This document shows positions 33,101 to 46,331 of a stretch of 64,000 nucleotides of DNA, piece after piece. Below the pieces are notes generated by a model. The model had not been told where the DNA came from. It saw only the letters and a program-made list of their open reading frames with translations, and ran no database searches. The translations under genes were made by a program, and so were the position numbers. Location: contig CM060478.1 in assembly GCA_030544235.1 (NCBI GenBank), positions 6,873,727 to 6,937,726 on the forward strand, given 5' to 3'. Source of the stretch: Lepturacanthus savala. Taxonomy: Eukaryota; Chordata; Actinopteri; Scombriformes; Trichiuridae. Numbering within the stretch: position 1 is the first letter of the stretch; each line of letters starts with the position of its first letter.

Positions 33101-35379
33101 AGTAATTAACTGCACACTGAATGTTTTACGGTTTTTAATAATGACACTGACTTATAAAGGGGTTTTTAAAGAGCACCTTATTGCCAAGGGAATGGGTTTC
33201 TTTGTGTTTATTTCTCTATTAAAACACACAGCAATTGCGCACAGCTGTGCGCGCAGGAGCGGCCATCTGGACGATGTCTCGGCGCCCTCGTCACTTTGAA
33301 GCCGGTTCTAAAGCATTATGCATAAGGTGGCTCCTTAGTCCTTTGCAGCATGGGAAACATTACTATTCAGTTCCTGCAACAGAGACACCACCCAGCAGCG
33401 ATAGACTGTTTCAGTTCTATATTGTTGGCTCAAATGCAAAAAGCCTGCAGGAAGTGGAGCTGGAGCCAAGAAAAAATTAACCCAATGAAGCCTTTTATTC
33501 ATTTTACTTAATCATAAAAATACAAAAAAAATCAATAACATAAATATAATGAAAAAATGACATCCTCACAAACACAAAAGGCTCATAAACATAAGACCTG
33601 CGCAGATGACCTTGTCTCTTCCTTATATTTTAAAAACTTTTTTTTTGTGCTATTATCTCTGACAGGTGTAATCCTGATAATGGAACATTGGCTGGACACA
33701 CAGCCCGTCCTGCACTTCCTGTTCCCCGCCCACACGATGAACCCCAGACATACCTGCCGGTGATCCGCGCTCTACTCTGACTACTCCTCCGGTTCCCCTT
33801 CGTGATTACTAATTCATTTGTTTGTTGATTTATTTTTCATCGCCTCAGGTGAAGAGGGCATGTTGTTTGATGTGCTCCCATGGCAGTCTTTACTAAAGGG
33901 GGGAGGAAGGCTGCCGCAGCAGTCGGATCGGAGGGAGGAGAACGAGACGTGTCTGTGGCGGCATTATAAAAACCTGCGATTAATCCTTTGAGGCCCTGGA
34001 ATGGATACAACAAAAGCCTCTGAGGTGAGATCAGGGCTAATGATCAGTGGTAGATGTAGATGTTTTGCACCAGGGTGGGCTGCTGACTTCTGCAGGGGCG
34101 GCGGAATATCATTATTTTGCCAGTTTTGTCCCCACTACCATAGGCAGAAATCCCAGGTGAGACACATTCCTCAAATTGGTTTTCCAGTTTTCCACTGGGT
34201 GGGGCCAGTTAGCTAGTAGCTATCTACATAGAATAAACCAATCAACCTAATATGTAGAAGCCAGTAATTTGTTGATTATGCCACTTGTTCAAAAAATTTA
34301 ACAGTCTTTTGGTTAAGATCAGCTTAAAGTAGTAGGTTATGTAGGGCACGTGGGTCCGCCATCATAGTAGTAGTCATACTAGTTTTTCCCCTCATTGATT
34401 CATGATCTCATTTGCATTACGTATAAATATAATTAAATATGGAACATTGCTAGAACTGCTTCTATTACTTTTAATACCATTGTAGAAAGTTGCAAAGGAG
34501 GAGAGAGAGAAGAAGAAGATAGGGCCAGATTATTATCATAGTATGTTAGTATAGTATTGTTTTTCATGTCCCCTTCAGGAATTATTCTCTGAAGATTTAC
34601 TGTTTATTGAATGAAATTGCATTTTCACCCCTGTCCCCCCATATCTACTTGAATTAGCTAACAATACCAGTGTCTTACATGGCTGTTAATTTAAAAAAAA
34701 ATGAACAGGTGAATCACAACACATCAGAGCGGCTCCATAGATACATGTTTTTGCTAATGGATTAACATTTTCTTCAAATCATAGACTAAGAATGATCTAT
34801 CCCCCTCCCCATGAGCGCCTCCCATGTTTTGTAAAAATGGGGAAATGGGAGAATAATGAGAGCTGTTTCAATAATCTTTTCACATATCACACTCCATGTG
34901 CACTCCTGTATGTTTTTTTGTGGGTTTTTTTTTTGGGGGGGGGGGGGGGGTGGCACCTGGATTAGGCCAATCAGATTCCAGCAGCAACATTTCCTGCTAA
35001 GAATGCATAACTCATACGCTCCAAAGCTCTTAGCAGCCATGTGTGAATGGTGGCAAAGTGCATCACAATCTCCGCACTGATGATCCTCTCTGTGCTCTGA
35101 CAGTTGACCTCTCGCCGTTCTGCAGGAGAGGCGATGTCAGCAGAGGGGCAGTTGCTGCAGCGTTTCACAGCTCCGCTTCTATTTCCCCTCCAGTTTTTCT
35201 CACTCTAACCTTCTCGCTTATTGTGAAACCACACAATGTGATATTTGACGAAGATTTGGCCGCTTTTTATTGTTTCAAAGGGAAATGGTGGTTCCTCATC
35301 TTGCGCTTGTAAAGTGGCAATACAAAAAGCAATACTTCAAGAATACAATACACCAGAAACATGATAACATCCATCTTAT
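30108..35379. other. Intergenic DNA downstream of hs3st1, no gene seen
   Basis: Unique-looking AT-rich sequence. 31560-31850 and 32280-33300 are high-complexity and could be regulatory. A run of 16 G follows a T run at 34927-34950. The frame 32904-33299 has no recognisable domain. Nothing else can be supported. Confidence 0.4.
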
Positions 35380-35760
35380 ACACCCTGCAATGTTTCTTCC
35401 AGGTTTCTATTCATTAACTCACCCATGTCTTTCTAAGAATGTTGTGTGAATTCCTTTTTCCAGCGTAACTTACCAAAAACATTCTAAGAACCACATGAAG
35501 TAATGTTTTAGGAGGGTCATTTTGGTTTTGTACATTCCTCCCCAACACCCTCCCCCGACGCTCTAAGAATGTTTCGCAAATGCTTTTGTTTGACCTGTCT
35601 TCACAGATTCTTCTGGCAAAACATTGTATTCACATCAGAAAAAACTTGTCTTTTTAACATCTAGGGAATGTTATGGGGGAAATGACACGGACATTCCACT
35701 AACCTTCACAGAATGTTCTGGGAAAGCAACAATAACATGTTTTATTTATTTGTGTATATT
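35380..35760. repeat. Diverged repeat built on TTCTAAGAATGTT units
   Basis: The phrases tttctaagaatgttgtgtga, aaaaacattctaagaaccac, ctctaagaatgtttcgcaaa and cacagaatgttctgggaaag recur in both orientations at irregular spacing. This resembles teleost repeats made of GGAACGTTCTCAGAAC-like modules. Boundaries are approximate. Confidence 0.4.
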
Positions 35761-36255
35761 TCAGAGAACCTTTAACACCTAGGCCAGGGTCACCGGAGGA
35801 GGGTATAAAGTCAATGAGAATCTTTCAGGGCTCAGGGGATAAAATAATACAGTTTGGATTTGTAAATGGTTTGTAAGGCAGGAGATAATTTCACCTGGTG
35901 CCTAAAATCTCTATATTGGACTAATGGTACTCCCCCAGGAACAAGCCCTGCCCCCTGAAATATGATCTGTCCATCCTAAAAAAAAAAAGTGGAAAAATTT
36001 ATATTGAAGTTTTTTAACTCTAATTTTCATTGTGTTATTTTGTCAAAACCCAATTGCTTTCCAGTTGGTATGGAATTGCAGTTTTGCTCTGACATTCTGG
36101 TCACAGCTCTGACCAAATACTAATAATAACAGTCATCATATTGTTGAAATAGCATTTTTTTTTATCTTAATCATCGCTCTTATTGGTTAAATTGATGGTG
36201 GAGGAGAGAATTATTACCAAACTGGTTTAAATATAACCCAGAGTAGTTAAAATGC

Positions 36256-36515
36256 TGCACCTTACAGAGAACAGAGTGAGGTGGAGGAAGACATCAGGCT
36301 GATCACGGAGAGAAAATACTTGTTTTATTGATAGTTGACAGTCTCAGGACATGCATTGGACACGGCGTGGTTTTTATGCCATGCAGGATATGTGTGCATA
36401 TCGCTTTCCTGTTTTGATCAGTACGTGACCAGTGGATGGTGAGTGTGTCATCAACCCTGATCAAAACCGGTTATATATCTGTAAACAGGAGACCACGGCC
36501 TGGTCGCTATGGCGA
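36256..36515 (-). mobile_element. LTR-like unit, minus copy
   Basis: Read on the - strand, it carries in order a gttttgatcagggttgatga block, cataaaaaccacgcc (TATA-like), caataaaacaagtattttct (poly(A) signal) and tctccgtgatcagcctgatg, ending in gtaaggtgca (CA end). The order TATA, then AATAAA, then a CA terminus is what a solo LTR shows. It aligns with the inverted copy at 38255-38516 along its whole length. No retroviral coding region is seen between or beside the two. Confidence 0.55.
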
Positions 36516-38254
36516 TGCAGTGGAATACCGCCACTCATCCGCCAGTGTTTTTTGACCAATCGTGAATGTTCCCAGAACTCAAAACAAACGTTTGCAGAGT
36601 GATTTGTGAACTAAATGTTGCAGGGTTGGGATCCTACGAGTAAAACATATAACATTCCTCATCCCACATCAGTCTGCATGATGTTTAAATATGAGTGTTT
36701 TCCATTTTTAGAACATTCCGACCTGACCAAGGTCAAAGTAGGATGGGAACGTCGCCTTCGTTAAAACTTGTGTGGCTCAGAGTGGCGGCGCGGGCGTTAC
36801 CTTCGCGATCCGTTTATTTTTAGCATCGTCATTGTGGGATTTGAGTTTCGAGTCAGCTCGGAGTCCTGCCGGGCCAAAACCAAACCTCGCAGAGTCACGG
36901 CTGTACTCTCTGAGTGTCGTATAGTGTTGGTTCCCGCTCAGCGCTCAGCTTCTCCGTATGTGCGAGTGCTGATCCAGCATATAATCTCTGAGCCTTTCCC
37001 TTTGGCTTCAGTCACTTCTCTCCCTCGGCCTCTTTTATGCCTCAATCCTCCCTAGCAGCTCTTGTCTATTCAAATCAAGGGCTGCTGGCGGAACGGTGCC
37101 AGAAGGCGTTTCACTCCGGAATATGAAATCCACTCTCCTTTGGGTGTACAGTAGAGCCCAGAGTCCCCGCTCTGATTCCCCCGCAGCCAAACAACAACAG
37201 TCTGAGTGCAAGGCCGTGGCAGAAAGCATCACATTTCACTGCTGACTTATTGCAACCCGGGCCCACAGGAGCCAAGTGTCACACAATAGCTATTTCCAGC
37301 CGTAACACAAAAGGGCAAGAGGGACCAGACTAAAGCAAAAAAGAAGGCCTCTGTGAGCTCTCTTGTCAGTCTTTTTCGCCTTGTTTCGCATTCCTCTGTC
37401 AGCTGGGATCCCTGCGAGCGCTGGATGCTTGGCGCAGCTTTCGTTCATTCATCTTCTTTCCTCTGCACTTGTTTCGTGGTTGCTTGGCAGCGGCACTTCG
37501 GGGGGGAAGGTGACACTTTGACTCTGCTAATTTTTCAATGTCATCCATCATCGCTGTCTGGATTTTCATTGTTTCCAGCTCGCCGTGAGCCCGCTCCGAG
37601 GCTGGCTGAGGCCCCTTATTTTTAGAACATTAATTTACGTTATACGAATTAAGTATGCTTCGCAACTCACTCGGGCACCTTTCCTATTGCTAATTCATTT
37701 CAAAGCAGCCCTGGTGTGTTGCTCCATTTGCAGGCAGAGTACAGAGATGTGAAGATAAAGTGTGTTCAAAGAGATAGCACAGACTTCAGAGGAAATGATA
37801 ACATCAGCTCAGTGCCCCCGAAGTCCTCTGCAAAGTGAACAACCTACCCCTTGGGGTGGCTGCTAATCCGCCAGCCTTGTGGCAGCTCAAATAGGTAAAT
37901 AAGCCAAACGGGAGGGGAGGAATGGAAGAAAGAGTGAAATGAAGCCTCGCTTTTTGCGAAAATTGTTCCCAACACGGCGCTATATCGAACGCTGGCATCT
38001 GTTTAGAGTTATTAAAAAATGGTGATTCTTGCATATTTAGCACATCGGTGTTTGCAGTATGCAGCGGTGGAGACTAGTCAGCAAGTTTTCTATTAATGTA
38101 AAGGGAACATGTTATCCATAGAGGTGTATGAGAAGATTATTGGTAAATGTGAGCAGCCGACGTTTAGTTTAGTGACATAAAAAAAGCTCATGATTGTTCA
38201 TATTTAGTTTTTCTGGCATTAGTAGTTCATTTATTCTATGATAGGTTTTGTGTA

Positions 38255-38516
38255 TATCATGGCGACCAGACCATAGTCTCCTCTTTACAGAGATACGGAC
38301 GGTTTTGATCAAGGTTTGAAGACACACTACCCATCCATTGGTTATCTATTGATCAGGTAAGCAATACACACATTCTACATGTTATAAAAACCACACCACA
38401 TCCAGTGTGGCTTTGGGGAATTTTCACGCTTGTCCTGTCAACGGTTAATAAAGTATTTTCTCTCCGTGATCGGCCTGATGTCTTCTTCTGTCTCACTCTG
38501 TTCTCTGTGAGGTGCA
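38255..38516 (+). mobile_element. LTR-like unit, plus copy
   Basis: Shares with the minus copy the blocks gttttgatcaaggtttgaag, tataaaaaccacacc, taataaagtattttctctcc, gtgatcggcctgatgtcttc and gttctctgtgaggtgca. Roughly three quarters of positions agree by eye. The opposite orientation of the two units argues against a 5'/3' LTR pair of one provirus and for two independent solo LTRs. Confidence 0.55.
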
Positions 38517-39304
38517 GTATTTGAACTGCTCTGTGTGTGTGTGTATATGAACTACTTTGGTAATTATTCTCTCCTACATAATTTGGCGTTATCAGCACCA
38601 ATGTCATTATGCAATGTCAGTCAAACGTATTACTGATTTATTCATTACTCAGTGATGGTCCTTGGTTCCTGGTGTGGCTAGAATTAGTAGGTCGCTTGAA
38701 GGGAAGAGGAATTTTCTTCTCTATACATCTCACTATCATGAATACATTTGATTTCACAAGTATGTTATGCATGTTACATTAAGATGATTGTAAATTCATA
38801 TTTTGTATTATAACGACCATAACTGTACCCTTTTGCCAGAAAACAAGAACAGAGCTAAAACCCAATTCTTGATCTCGATCCTCTCTATCTCTTTCTCTTA
38901 ATAAAGTTAATAAAGTTAAATTCTGCCGTTGTATGACACATGACAAATGCAAAAATCTTCCCCCTGAGGATGAGTTACCATGCTACATAGCATCATGCAT
39001 TATGCCCTTCAGTCCCTCTGGAACCATAAGGTGTCTAATACTAGCCAGGTTCAGCTGTGTCCTGAGGGGAATTGAAGTTCAGGCAACAGAAAGCAACAGT
39101 TTTAACAATTATTCAGTTGAATACACTCAGGGATTTTGCAGCTATAGACTTTTCGGTCCGAAGTCAGATGTTGCTGTGTAACTGTGTTACAGCTCACTCT
39201 TTTGAACTTCTTAAGCTTTTAAAGCATTGTGACTGTTGTTTATATATTTATATATATTTCTAATTTCTAAAATTTGTTAATCTGCCCATACAATAATTGT
39301 ACTA

Positions 39305-40030
39305 GTCAATTCAAGTCAATTTTATTTGTGGAGCCCAAAATCACAAGTTATTTTTCCATCAAAGTGCATAAATACTTGGATGGAAAGGCTAGAAATTCAA
39401 ACAAAAAGGCTGAAAATTTTACATAAAATGCAGCTTTTATCTATCTTTATCTTTTATCTAATCAGCACAGTTTTGTGTAAACCAGTGGTCTGCAGCTCTG
39501 GTCCTACAGAGCCACTGTGGGTGCAGGCTTTTCTTCCAACCAAGCGGTAACATTAGATTCTACTAATGAAGATCCTTAGCAAGAGCTCCAGTGGTTGAAT
39601 AGCAGAATCACGTGTTGCTGCCTGTGTGCAACAAAACCCTGCACCCATAGGACTCCTGCTCTATAGGACCAGGGTTACCTCCCCCTGCTGTAAACACTGA
39701 TAAAATTGGAGCTAATGTTCTCCCCAGAGCAAAGAGGTTCACCAGTAAATTACTATTATGATCAGCTATTGGTTGTCAGCTGAGTCGCAACCGTTGTCAT
39801 GGCTACATTCGCGCTCTCTTATGGCAAAATCTCACTGCGAACTCTCCTGTGCATTTCACAAAATCTGCTCTAATATCTTGATATATTTAGATAGAAACCC
39901 AGTTGCAGATTCGCCTCAGTGGGTTTTACAGTTTGTAGAACAGCAACACAACATTCCCTGTGCTTAGACCCTGCATTGTACAAGGAAAAACTCCCTAAAA
40001 AAAACCTTTAACAGGGGAAAAAAGAGGAAG
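39305..40030. repeat. Interspersed repeat split by another element
   Basis: It opens with caattcaagtcaattttatt then tgtggagcccaaaatcacaa and closes with gcttagaccctgcattgtac then aaggaaaaactccctaaaaa and aacctttaacaggggaaaaa. These are the start and end phrases of a very common fish repeat (…CAATTTTATTTGT… and …GACAAGGAAAAACTCCC…). A foreign MITE at 39478-39692 sits between them. Confidence 0.55.
39478..39692. mobile_element. MITE copy nested in an older repeat
   Basis: The ends are imperfectly complementary: ctctggtcctacagagccac at the left, and ctctataggaccagggttac at the right. The middle holds gattctactaatgaagatcc then ttagcaagagctccagtggt. The same family occurs at 1055-1180. It interrupts the surrounding repeat, so it is the younger insertion. 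Confidence 0.55.
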
Positions 40031-40969
40031 AAACTATTGGATATATTGGTGGTCCCACTGCAGTAACTTGGGATCACAGACCCCCTGTTGAAGACCCCTG
40101 ACATATACAGTGATATAAATAACACACACCAGTACCATCCAACAGTAGATCACTGCAAAAAAGAATAAAAGACGGGGAATGGCAGTTATGCCCTGACGGC
40201 AACGCAGAAAATTCACCAGCAAGGACGTGCTCCAGGGAAGTTCAGATACTTGCTGCCTTCAGCAAGATTTGCTGCTTACGAAAAGAATTAAGATCTGTTT
40301 CCCTTCAATGATCTTGGAAAGAATGTTAATTTATTCGATTAAAGATGTTCAGCGTATTAACCCTTTTTTTTCCTGTAAAGAATGCAAAAAAAAAAGAAAC
40401 ATTTTAGTGACATTAGGAAATATCTTTGGGGATTTGCTGCTCTCATTCTAATGTGACGCTTCAGAGTGCGTTGATGTAAACATGTCCGTCGTGATTGCAG
40501 CTTCACGCTAAAATGGAAACATGTTGATTTGCATTAGGAACTGGTTTAAAGCAAACGTGGCTCGCTATATGGACAAAGAAGATGTGAAATTAGGCTCGTG
40601 GTGCAGATTCTCACTAGGATTTTACGAGAATGGCTTGAAATAATTTGCTCCAAATTCGCCCAAGAGTGTCTTTTCATCTCAGTCTGAATACATTATTTAG
40701 TTTGACCTCCCCTGACAGAAACCGAGGGGTCGGCATTATCATGCATATAAACATGTTGTTCATTTATGCTCCTCTGCACATAGCTCATTGATTCAGAAAG
40801 TGGGAGCGTTTGCACACACACACACACACACACACACAATTTTAATGAGTTTCTTACACCGACCAATGAGAGGCGTGCGTGCGGAGGTGGTAGAGAATGA
40901 AGGGGTGTAGCTGGTCAACTTGAACACAGCCTTGTTAAAAAGTCAATTAAATAGAAACAAAGAAGGAAA

Positions 40970-41006
40970 GGGGGGTGGTGGTGGTGGGGGGTGGGGGGTG
41001 GGGGGT
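40970..41006 (+). other. G-quadruplex-forming run
   Basis: Four G6 or G5 runs separated by single T or short TGG loops (gggggtggtggtggtggggg then gtggggggtggggggttg). This meets the usual G3+N1-7 rule several times over. Confidence 0.75.
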
Positions 41007-44000
41007 TGTTTCCCTTCGCTTCTGTTTTCGCTTGCAAGGCGGCGAGCGGCCTTAGCGAATGAGTGCAAGGATTATTTATAGGCAAAGCCCGGCTCTCTGA
41101 AGGGGAAAGAAGTCTGAGTCCAAGATTATGACTTTCTTTTTTTTTTTTTTTTTTTTTCTGAGGAATCCGACATCAAACCCAGTTACCGCAATTTACAATT
41201 TCACACTCGCTTTCCAATCTTCCTTATGAGAATAGAGTTTATGAGTGAGTCGAAACGACTAAACTGTGGCAGGTTTTTTTTTTTTTTTTTTTTTAAACGC
41301 GTGGCTGTGGAGATAATCTGCAACAAACACGCGCTGCAGTAGAGGCTGTGCATATTTGCACTTTGAATTCAACGGCTGGCATCCACAGACACTTCCAGGG
41401 CACCTTGGGCAGAGCAAACAAACAGAGCTACAAATCTGTGTTCCTCAGTCAGAAAATACTCATAACGCGTAAAGGAAGGGGAGGGGGAGGGAGAAAAAAA
41501 AAGTAATCTACAAATGCAAACATGCGGCATATTGAGGTTTAATGTCGAACAATGCAACAATAACTTTCACGTATTTGCCAGTAAGTTGTATCAGAAAGCT
41601 ATTTCCGCTCCAGTAAATCAACATATTAACTGTGCTAGAAACTCCATGTCAGCTGTGAATACACAGACCTGAACTCCTGAAGATCAGCTGTGGTCGCCGC
41701 TGCTCCTCTTTATGGGTATAGAGGGCCCCGTCTTCACTGAGAGCCTCAGAGTTATTCGCCTCTAATGTGGCTTCTCGACTAATGGTGACCAAATTTTAAT
41801 TTAACACACCGTAAACAATGCAATCAAACTTTTAAAGCCCAGTTTATAGCAACATTTTTTTTTCCTCAGCTATCATGACTATGAACTCCTCCCCCTTTTT
41901 TTATTTCTTAAGATAAGGAAGAAAGTCATTTTAGGACACTGTTGGATTCTTTTTGAATCTTACACAACTGATTCTTTTAAAAATTCTTTCCCTGTAGTGT
42001 GAGGAGAGCGCCCACAGCACAGGACAACTACTTTATAGGTTAAGTATCTTTGAAAGGAACGAGGTTGGTAATATTGTTCGTATTATTAGCCTCATAGCGT
42101 GATTGCCTAAGTCATTTTTGGGTCAAATTGCATAACTTTACTCTCCATCCTGTCTTTCTGCCTATGTCATTGACCAATCACAACTTGTATTAGAATCCAA
42201 GTTCAGGGATTATGAACTGTGTCTTTAAACTTAAATTGACCTTTTTGCTTTAAGGGATAATAGATATACTTCACTTTTATGTATGACAATCCTGCCTAAT
42301 TCATTTTTTTATTCGCTAGACAACTGATAATGGGTTTATTTATTAATGTACTGTTAAAATATCATCATAAATATAAAAAAATACCAATGCGATTTCTAAA
42401 AGTTGTGTTTTTTCTCGTTTTCCAAAAACATTGAAATAGGAATTGGGCAATTATGCTGCGAGGCAGCTACATCTTTCCGTAATAGAAACACATTGTGCTA
42501 TTTATCACAAAGTAAATCAAACTTTTATTTTGAAACCCTCTTGTACAAAATGGTATCTGCGGTGTATACTTTAACGCACGGAAATCGTATCCCAATTTCA
42601 AAATAAAATTCAACATTCCGAAAAATATGAGTTTGCATTTTGCCGCATCTCGGTGCACAGAGCCTCTTCCTGTCGTCTCTTTTGTTTGTGAGCATTTGTA
42701 CCAGGCCGATGATGTTTTCCAGACAAAGTGTTTCTGCCATAGTTTTTCCCCGCGCTCCTCCAGGAAAAGCCTCCGCTGACATCTTCTTTTGACTCCAGCT
42801 TGCATTGGGTTTCAGCTCCATCCACGCTGCAGCGGCATTCTGAGCTGACATCTGTTTTGCCACGCAGGTGTTTGCGAGTGCACTTGGCAAGCTATAAAAA
42901 GAACTGCAAATTGAAGAAGGCACACATACCGCTCTCTGATATTTTTACGCAGAAACGTGTTGGAATGGGTTTTTCACACGTTCGTGCTCTTATTCACAAT
43001 TACATGACGCATAGCCAAAAAAAAAAAAAAACTCACCAAATAACACATTAATATTTCACTTTACTTTAAAACGTCAACATTAAAAGGATCATCATGATAA
43101 GGCCGTTCAACCTGTTAATGAATACGAGACAATGAATGCTCTATGATTAGAATTTGAACTTTGGGCCCGCAATTTGAATTAATTGAATAGATTACGAGTT
43201 AACTCTACCCTTGGTGTGAAACGGACCTGAAAAGAAAGTTAATTGTGTGAGATGGACAAAAAGAACAATAAACAGATTCGGGTTGAAGATGAGAACATTT
43301 CAACTGAAGCGCTGATAATGGCGTTGAGAGATCCTTCAGCGGGAACGAGAAGAGGCCCCTGCCTCTTCTAATGTGAGCTGTTTACTCCCCACCGGGACCA
43401 CTCGAGATGTTTCAGCTCATCCTCCTGTGAAGGGTTTGGGATAAAGGGGACGGGTGAGATGCTGTAAGAAGCTTCACTTCTGCAGGCTGCTTCTAATGAT
43501 CAAATCTTATCCGCTTCTGTCACCCTATTTATAAATCATAGGAATTCATCCATCACCCTGAAGTGCATCCCAGAGGGTCGAGGTTCCGCAACATATTGCA
43601 CCACAATCTTCCTGTGATAGTAGTGAAACATAAGTGCATGAAGAAAAAAAAAAAAAAAAAAACTCCTTATCTTCCTTTATCGCTGCAGGAAATATCATTT
43701 CAGCAGGAAAATGTATTTCAGTCCAAGGGCCAGACTGGATATCAGTACCGTCTGGGTTGCAAATTCTAATTGTGATTTTTTTTTTATTTTATTTTATTTT
43801 ATTCGTATACACATAGTAACTTATTAGCCCCTAAAGTTAATTAGCATTTTAGACACACCAATCTGGTTCAGGCTCACGATCAAGACGTTTTTCAAAGCTT
43901 TATAACATTGTGTTTGGTATCATTTAATCATTTTTTTTTTCAACCCTCTGACATCAAGGAACACCAGAGGCACAAAAGACACAAACTGAATTACTCACAG

Positions 44001-44599
44001 GACTGCAGGGATTCAGGAAATATGCAATATTTTCTTGTTAGATGTGTAGACTTTAAATCACAAAGGTGACTTGGGTTGAAATCTTTCACATATTCTTTAT
44101 GGTCTTTATCTCTATTCTTCATCTCTATGGTTTTGTTTCCATAGCGATATCAGGTATTAATAAAAATAAAAGAAAATGAATAGAAAACCCCCCTTTTCAA
44201 TCACAACAAAGCTAAATAGCACAGGAAGTTGAGCAGGTTCACTGAAGAACACTTGAGTAGTTGATTCAAAACTACACTGACTATTAAGAGGTATAGCTCA
44301 ACTGGATCAGGTGATCACCTGTGAAGGTCCTTATGGTTTTATTCTTTGAGTTTTTATCCTTGTTCAGGTTGTGCTTTTATTCTTTACCAGTGATCTCCTT
44401 CTCAGATATAACAAACAGGAGAATGAGTACATAGGTGTTTGACTGTAGTATTAGTTCAGTGAGACGAGCTGCTGCAAATATTGAACCAGTGGATTGTTTT
44501 TTTGATTCCTGTCTGTGGAATGAAGTTTATCATCAAAACTGAAATAAAGTCTTTAAAAGGACACGAGAGCACATGCCCCGCCCTCTGCAGGACGCTCCG

Positions 44600-45300
44600 T
44601 GTCAGTACGTCAATTAAAACTGTTCAAATTTTTTGAAAAAAATTTTACGGATAAAATTTTACCTGAACTTAACCCTTTTATCTCAGGACTGAAAAAAATT
44701 GAAGGGGTATTTTTTTCAATCAATCAATTTTTATATATTTGTTTTTTATTTGTTCCAGAAAAAAAGAAGATTAATTTGAACTGATTTAACATGAAAGAAA
44801 AATTTGAATTCTAAATAAAATAAAAAAAAAAATATGTGTATTTAATTTGTTCCAGTAAAAAAAGAAAAAAGTTCAAATTCTTTTGTTTGTTCTGGAAAAC
44901 AAGTCAGAATTTTAACTGAAAAACATTTTAAGGGATAAAACATTGTTTTATTCGTTCCACAAGAGTCAGAATTCTAACTGGCCAAAAAGTTTAAAAGTTT
45001 TATTCTGATTTATTTATTTATTTTATTTTAAATGTACATATTTTTCATACATCCATTATTATTTGTGTCAGAAAAAAAAAATAAAAATAATAAATAAAGA
45101 GATATTTTTTCCATTCATTTGTTTCTATTGGTTACAGAAAATAAAAGTCAGAATTCTAATTGAAAAAAACAAGTTTATTTTTTCAGTTAGAATTCTGACT
45201 TTTTTTCTGACTTTAACCTCAGGAAAAAAAAAATTGTAGGTGTAATTTAACCCTAACACTCACCTTGACTTTTTATTTCTCAGAACTGAAAACAAAAATG
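44600..45300. repeat. AT-rich degenerate repeat with GTCAGAATTCTAACTG units
   Basis: The units gtcagaattttaactg, gtcagaattctaactg, gtcagaattctaattg and gttagaattctgac recur in both orientations among poly-A/T runs. They form a strong hairpin at 45143-45204. Non-coding. Confidence 0.55.
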
Positions 45301-46331
45301 TGAGGAACATACAGAAAGACAGATATTCCTTGCTTTATATAGAGATAGTCAGTCACTCTGTTATGAATGTGTTATTGTGAAATATTACAGTAATGATTTT
45401 TCTAATGAAGTTTATATTTTGGAGAAGGATGAGTTTTGATATATCATTATGATTACTCCTGTTCTGTGTGGCACAGTCAAACATTGTGAAACAAAAAAAG
45501 TTCCTTTTTTTATTTACTGAATGTATCTCCTCGCCCTCTAGTTTGTAATGATGGATTCAGGAGTGCGGTCTGTGCAGCTCAGGGGAAAAACATCAGAAGC
45601 TGAAACAACTGTGCAATAACATCATGAGCATGCTGCTGAATATTTGTGTTCACAGATAATGATGGCCCCACACTCAGTATGGCTATAACACCAGAGCCAG
45701 TATGTGTTGATGTAAAATATCTCTCTATTATAATACTGTGGAACAGTCTGATATATCAAGTTGGCAGAAAGAACAGGGACATATTTATTTAAGTTGGCAT
45801 GTTATTTACGAGGTTTCGCTATTTTGTGAGGTGTGTTTTGTTGTTTGGTTCATTTTGCACTGATATAGCTCAGGTGTAAAGATTCTAAAGTTCAATTTCA
45901 TGCAACATCTTCTCACCATGTCGGTAATAAGGTGTCTCACCGTGTACGGCATGTGTGGATTGTGTGTTTTAGGGAGTTTACAACTTAGATAAAATATTCA
46001 TATTCATATTCATTGCATGTCCTTTCACTTGCTAGGCTAGGCTACATTTACAGCAAGTTACAGGTTAGCATCTGGCTATCTGTCGCATGCATCTATAGCT
46101 ACTTTACTATTTTCTTCATTCCCTTAAGATATTACAGTTTTCACCATTTCTTCTCCTGCCTTTTTTGCTTTAAGAAATGCGAACTTTGATTGATGATGCA
46201 GCCTCTTACGTTGCATCCTCTGATTCATTCTAACGTTTCTAAAAATAGACCTGTAACATTGCGACCATGTTTATTTCGCACCTCTCTGTCACGGGAGACT
46301 GCATTCGTGTCATGATAATTAGGTGGGCTTT

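Larger units (their letters stand above)
40031..46331. other. Intergenic DNA, no gene seen
   Basis: Contains a CA repeat at 40813-40838, a G-rich run at 40970-41006, T runs at 41138-41157 and 41274-41294, and a high-complexity segment at 42400-42900. The frames around 42467-42923 on the - strand are antisense readings of this unique stretch without domain matches. No gene can be supported. Confidence 0.45.
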
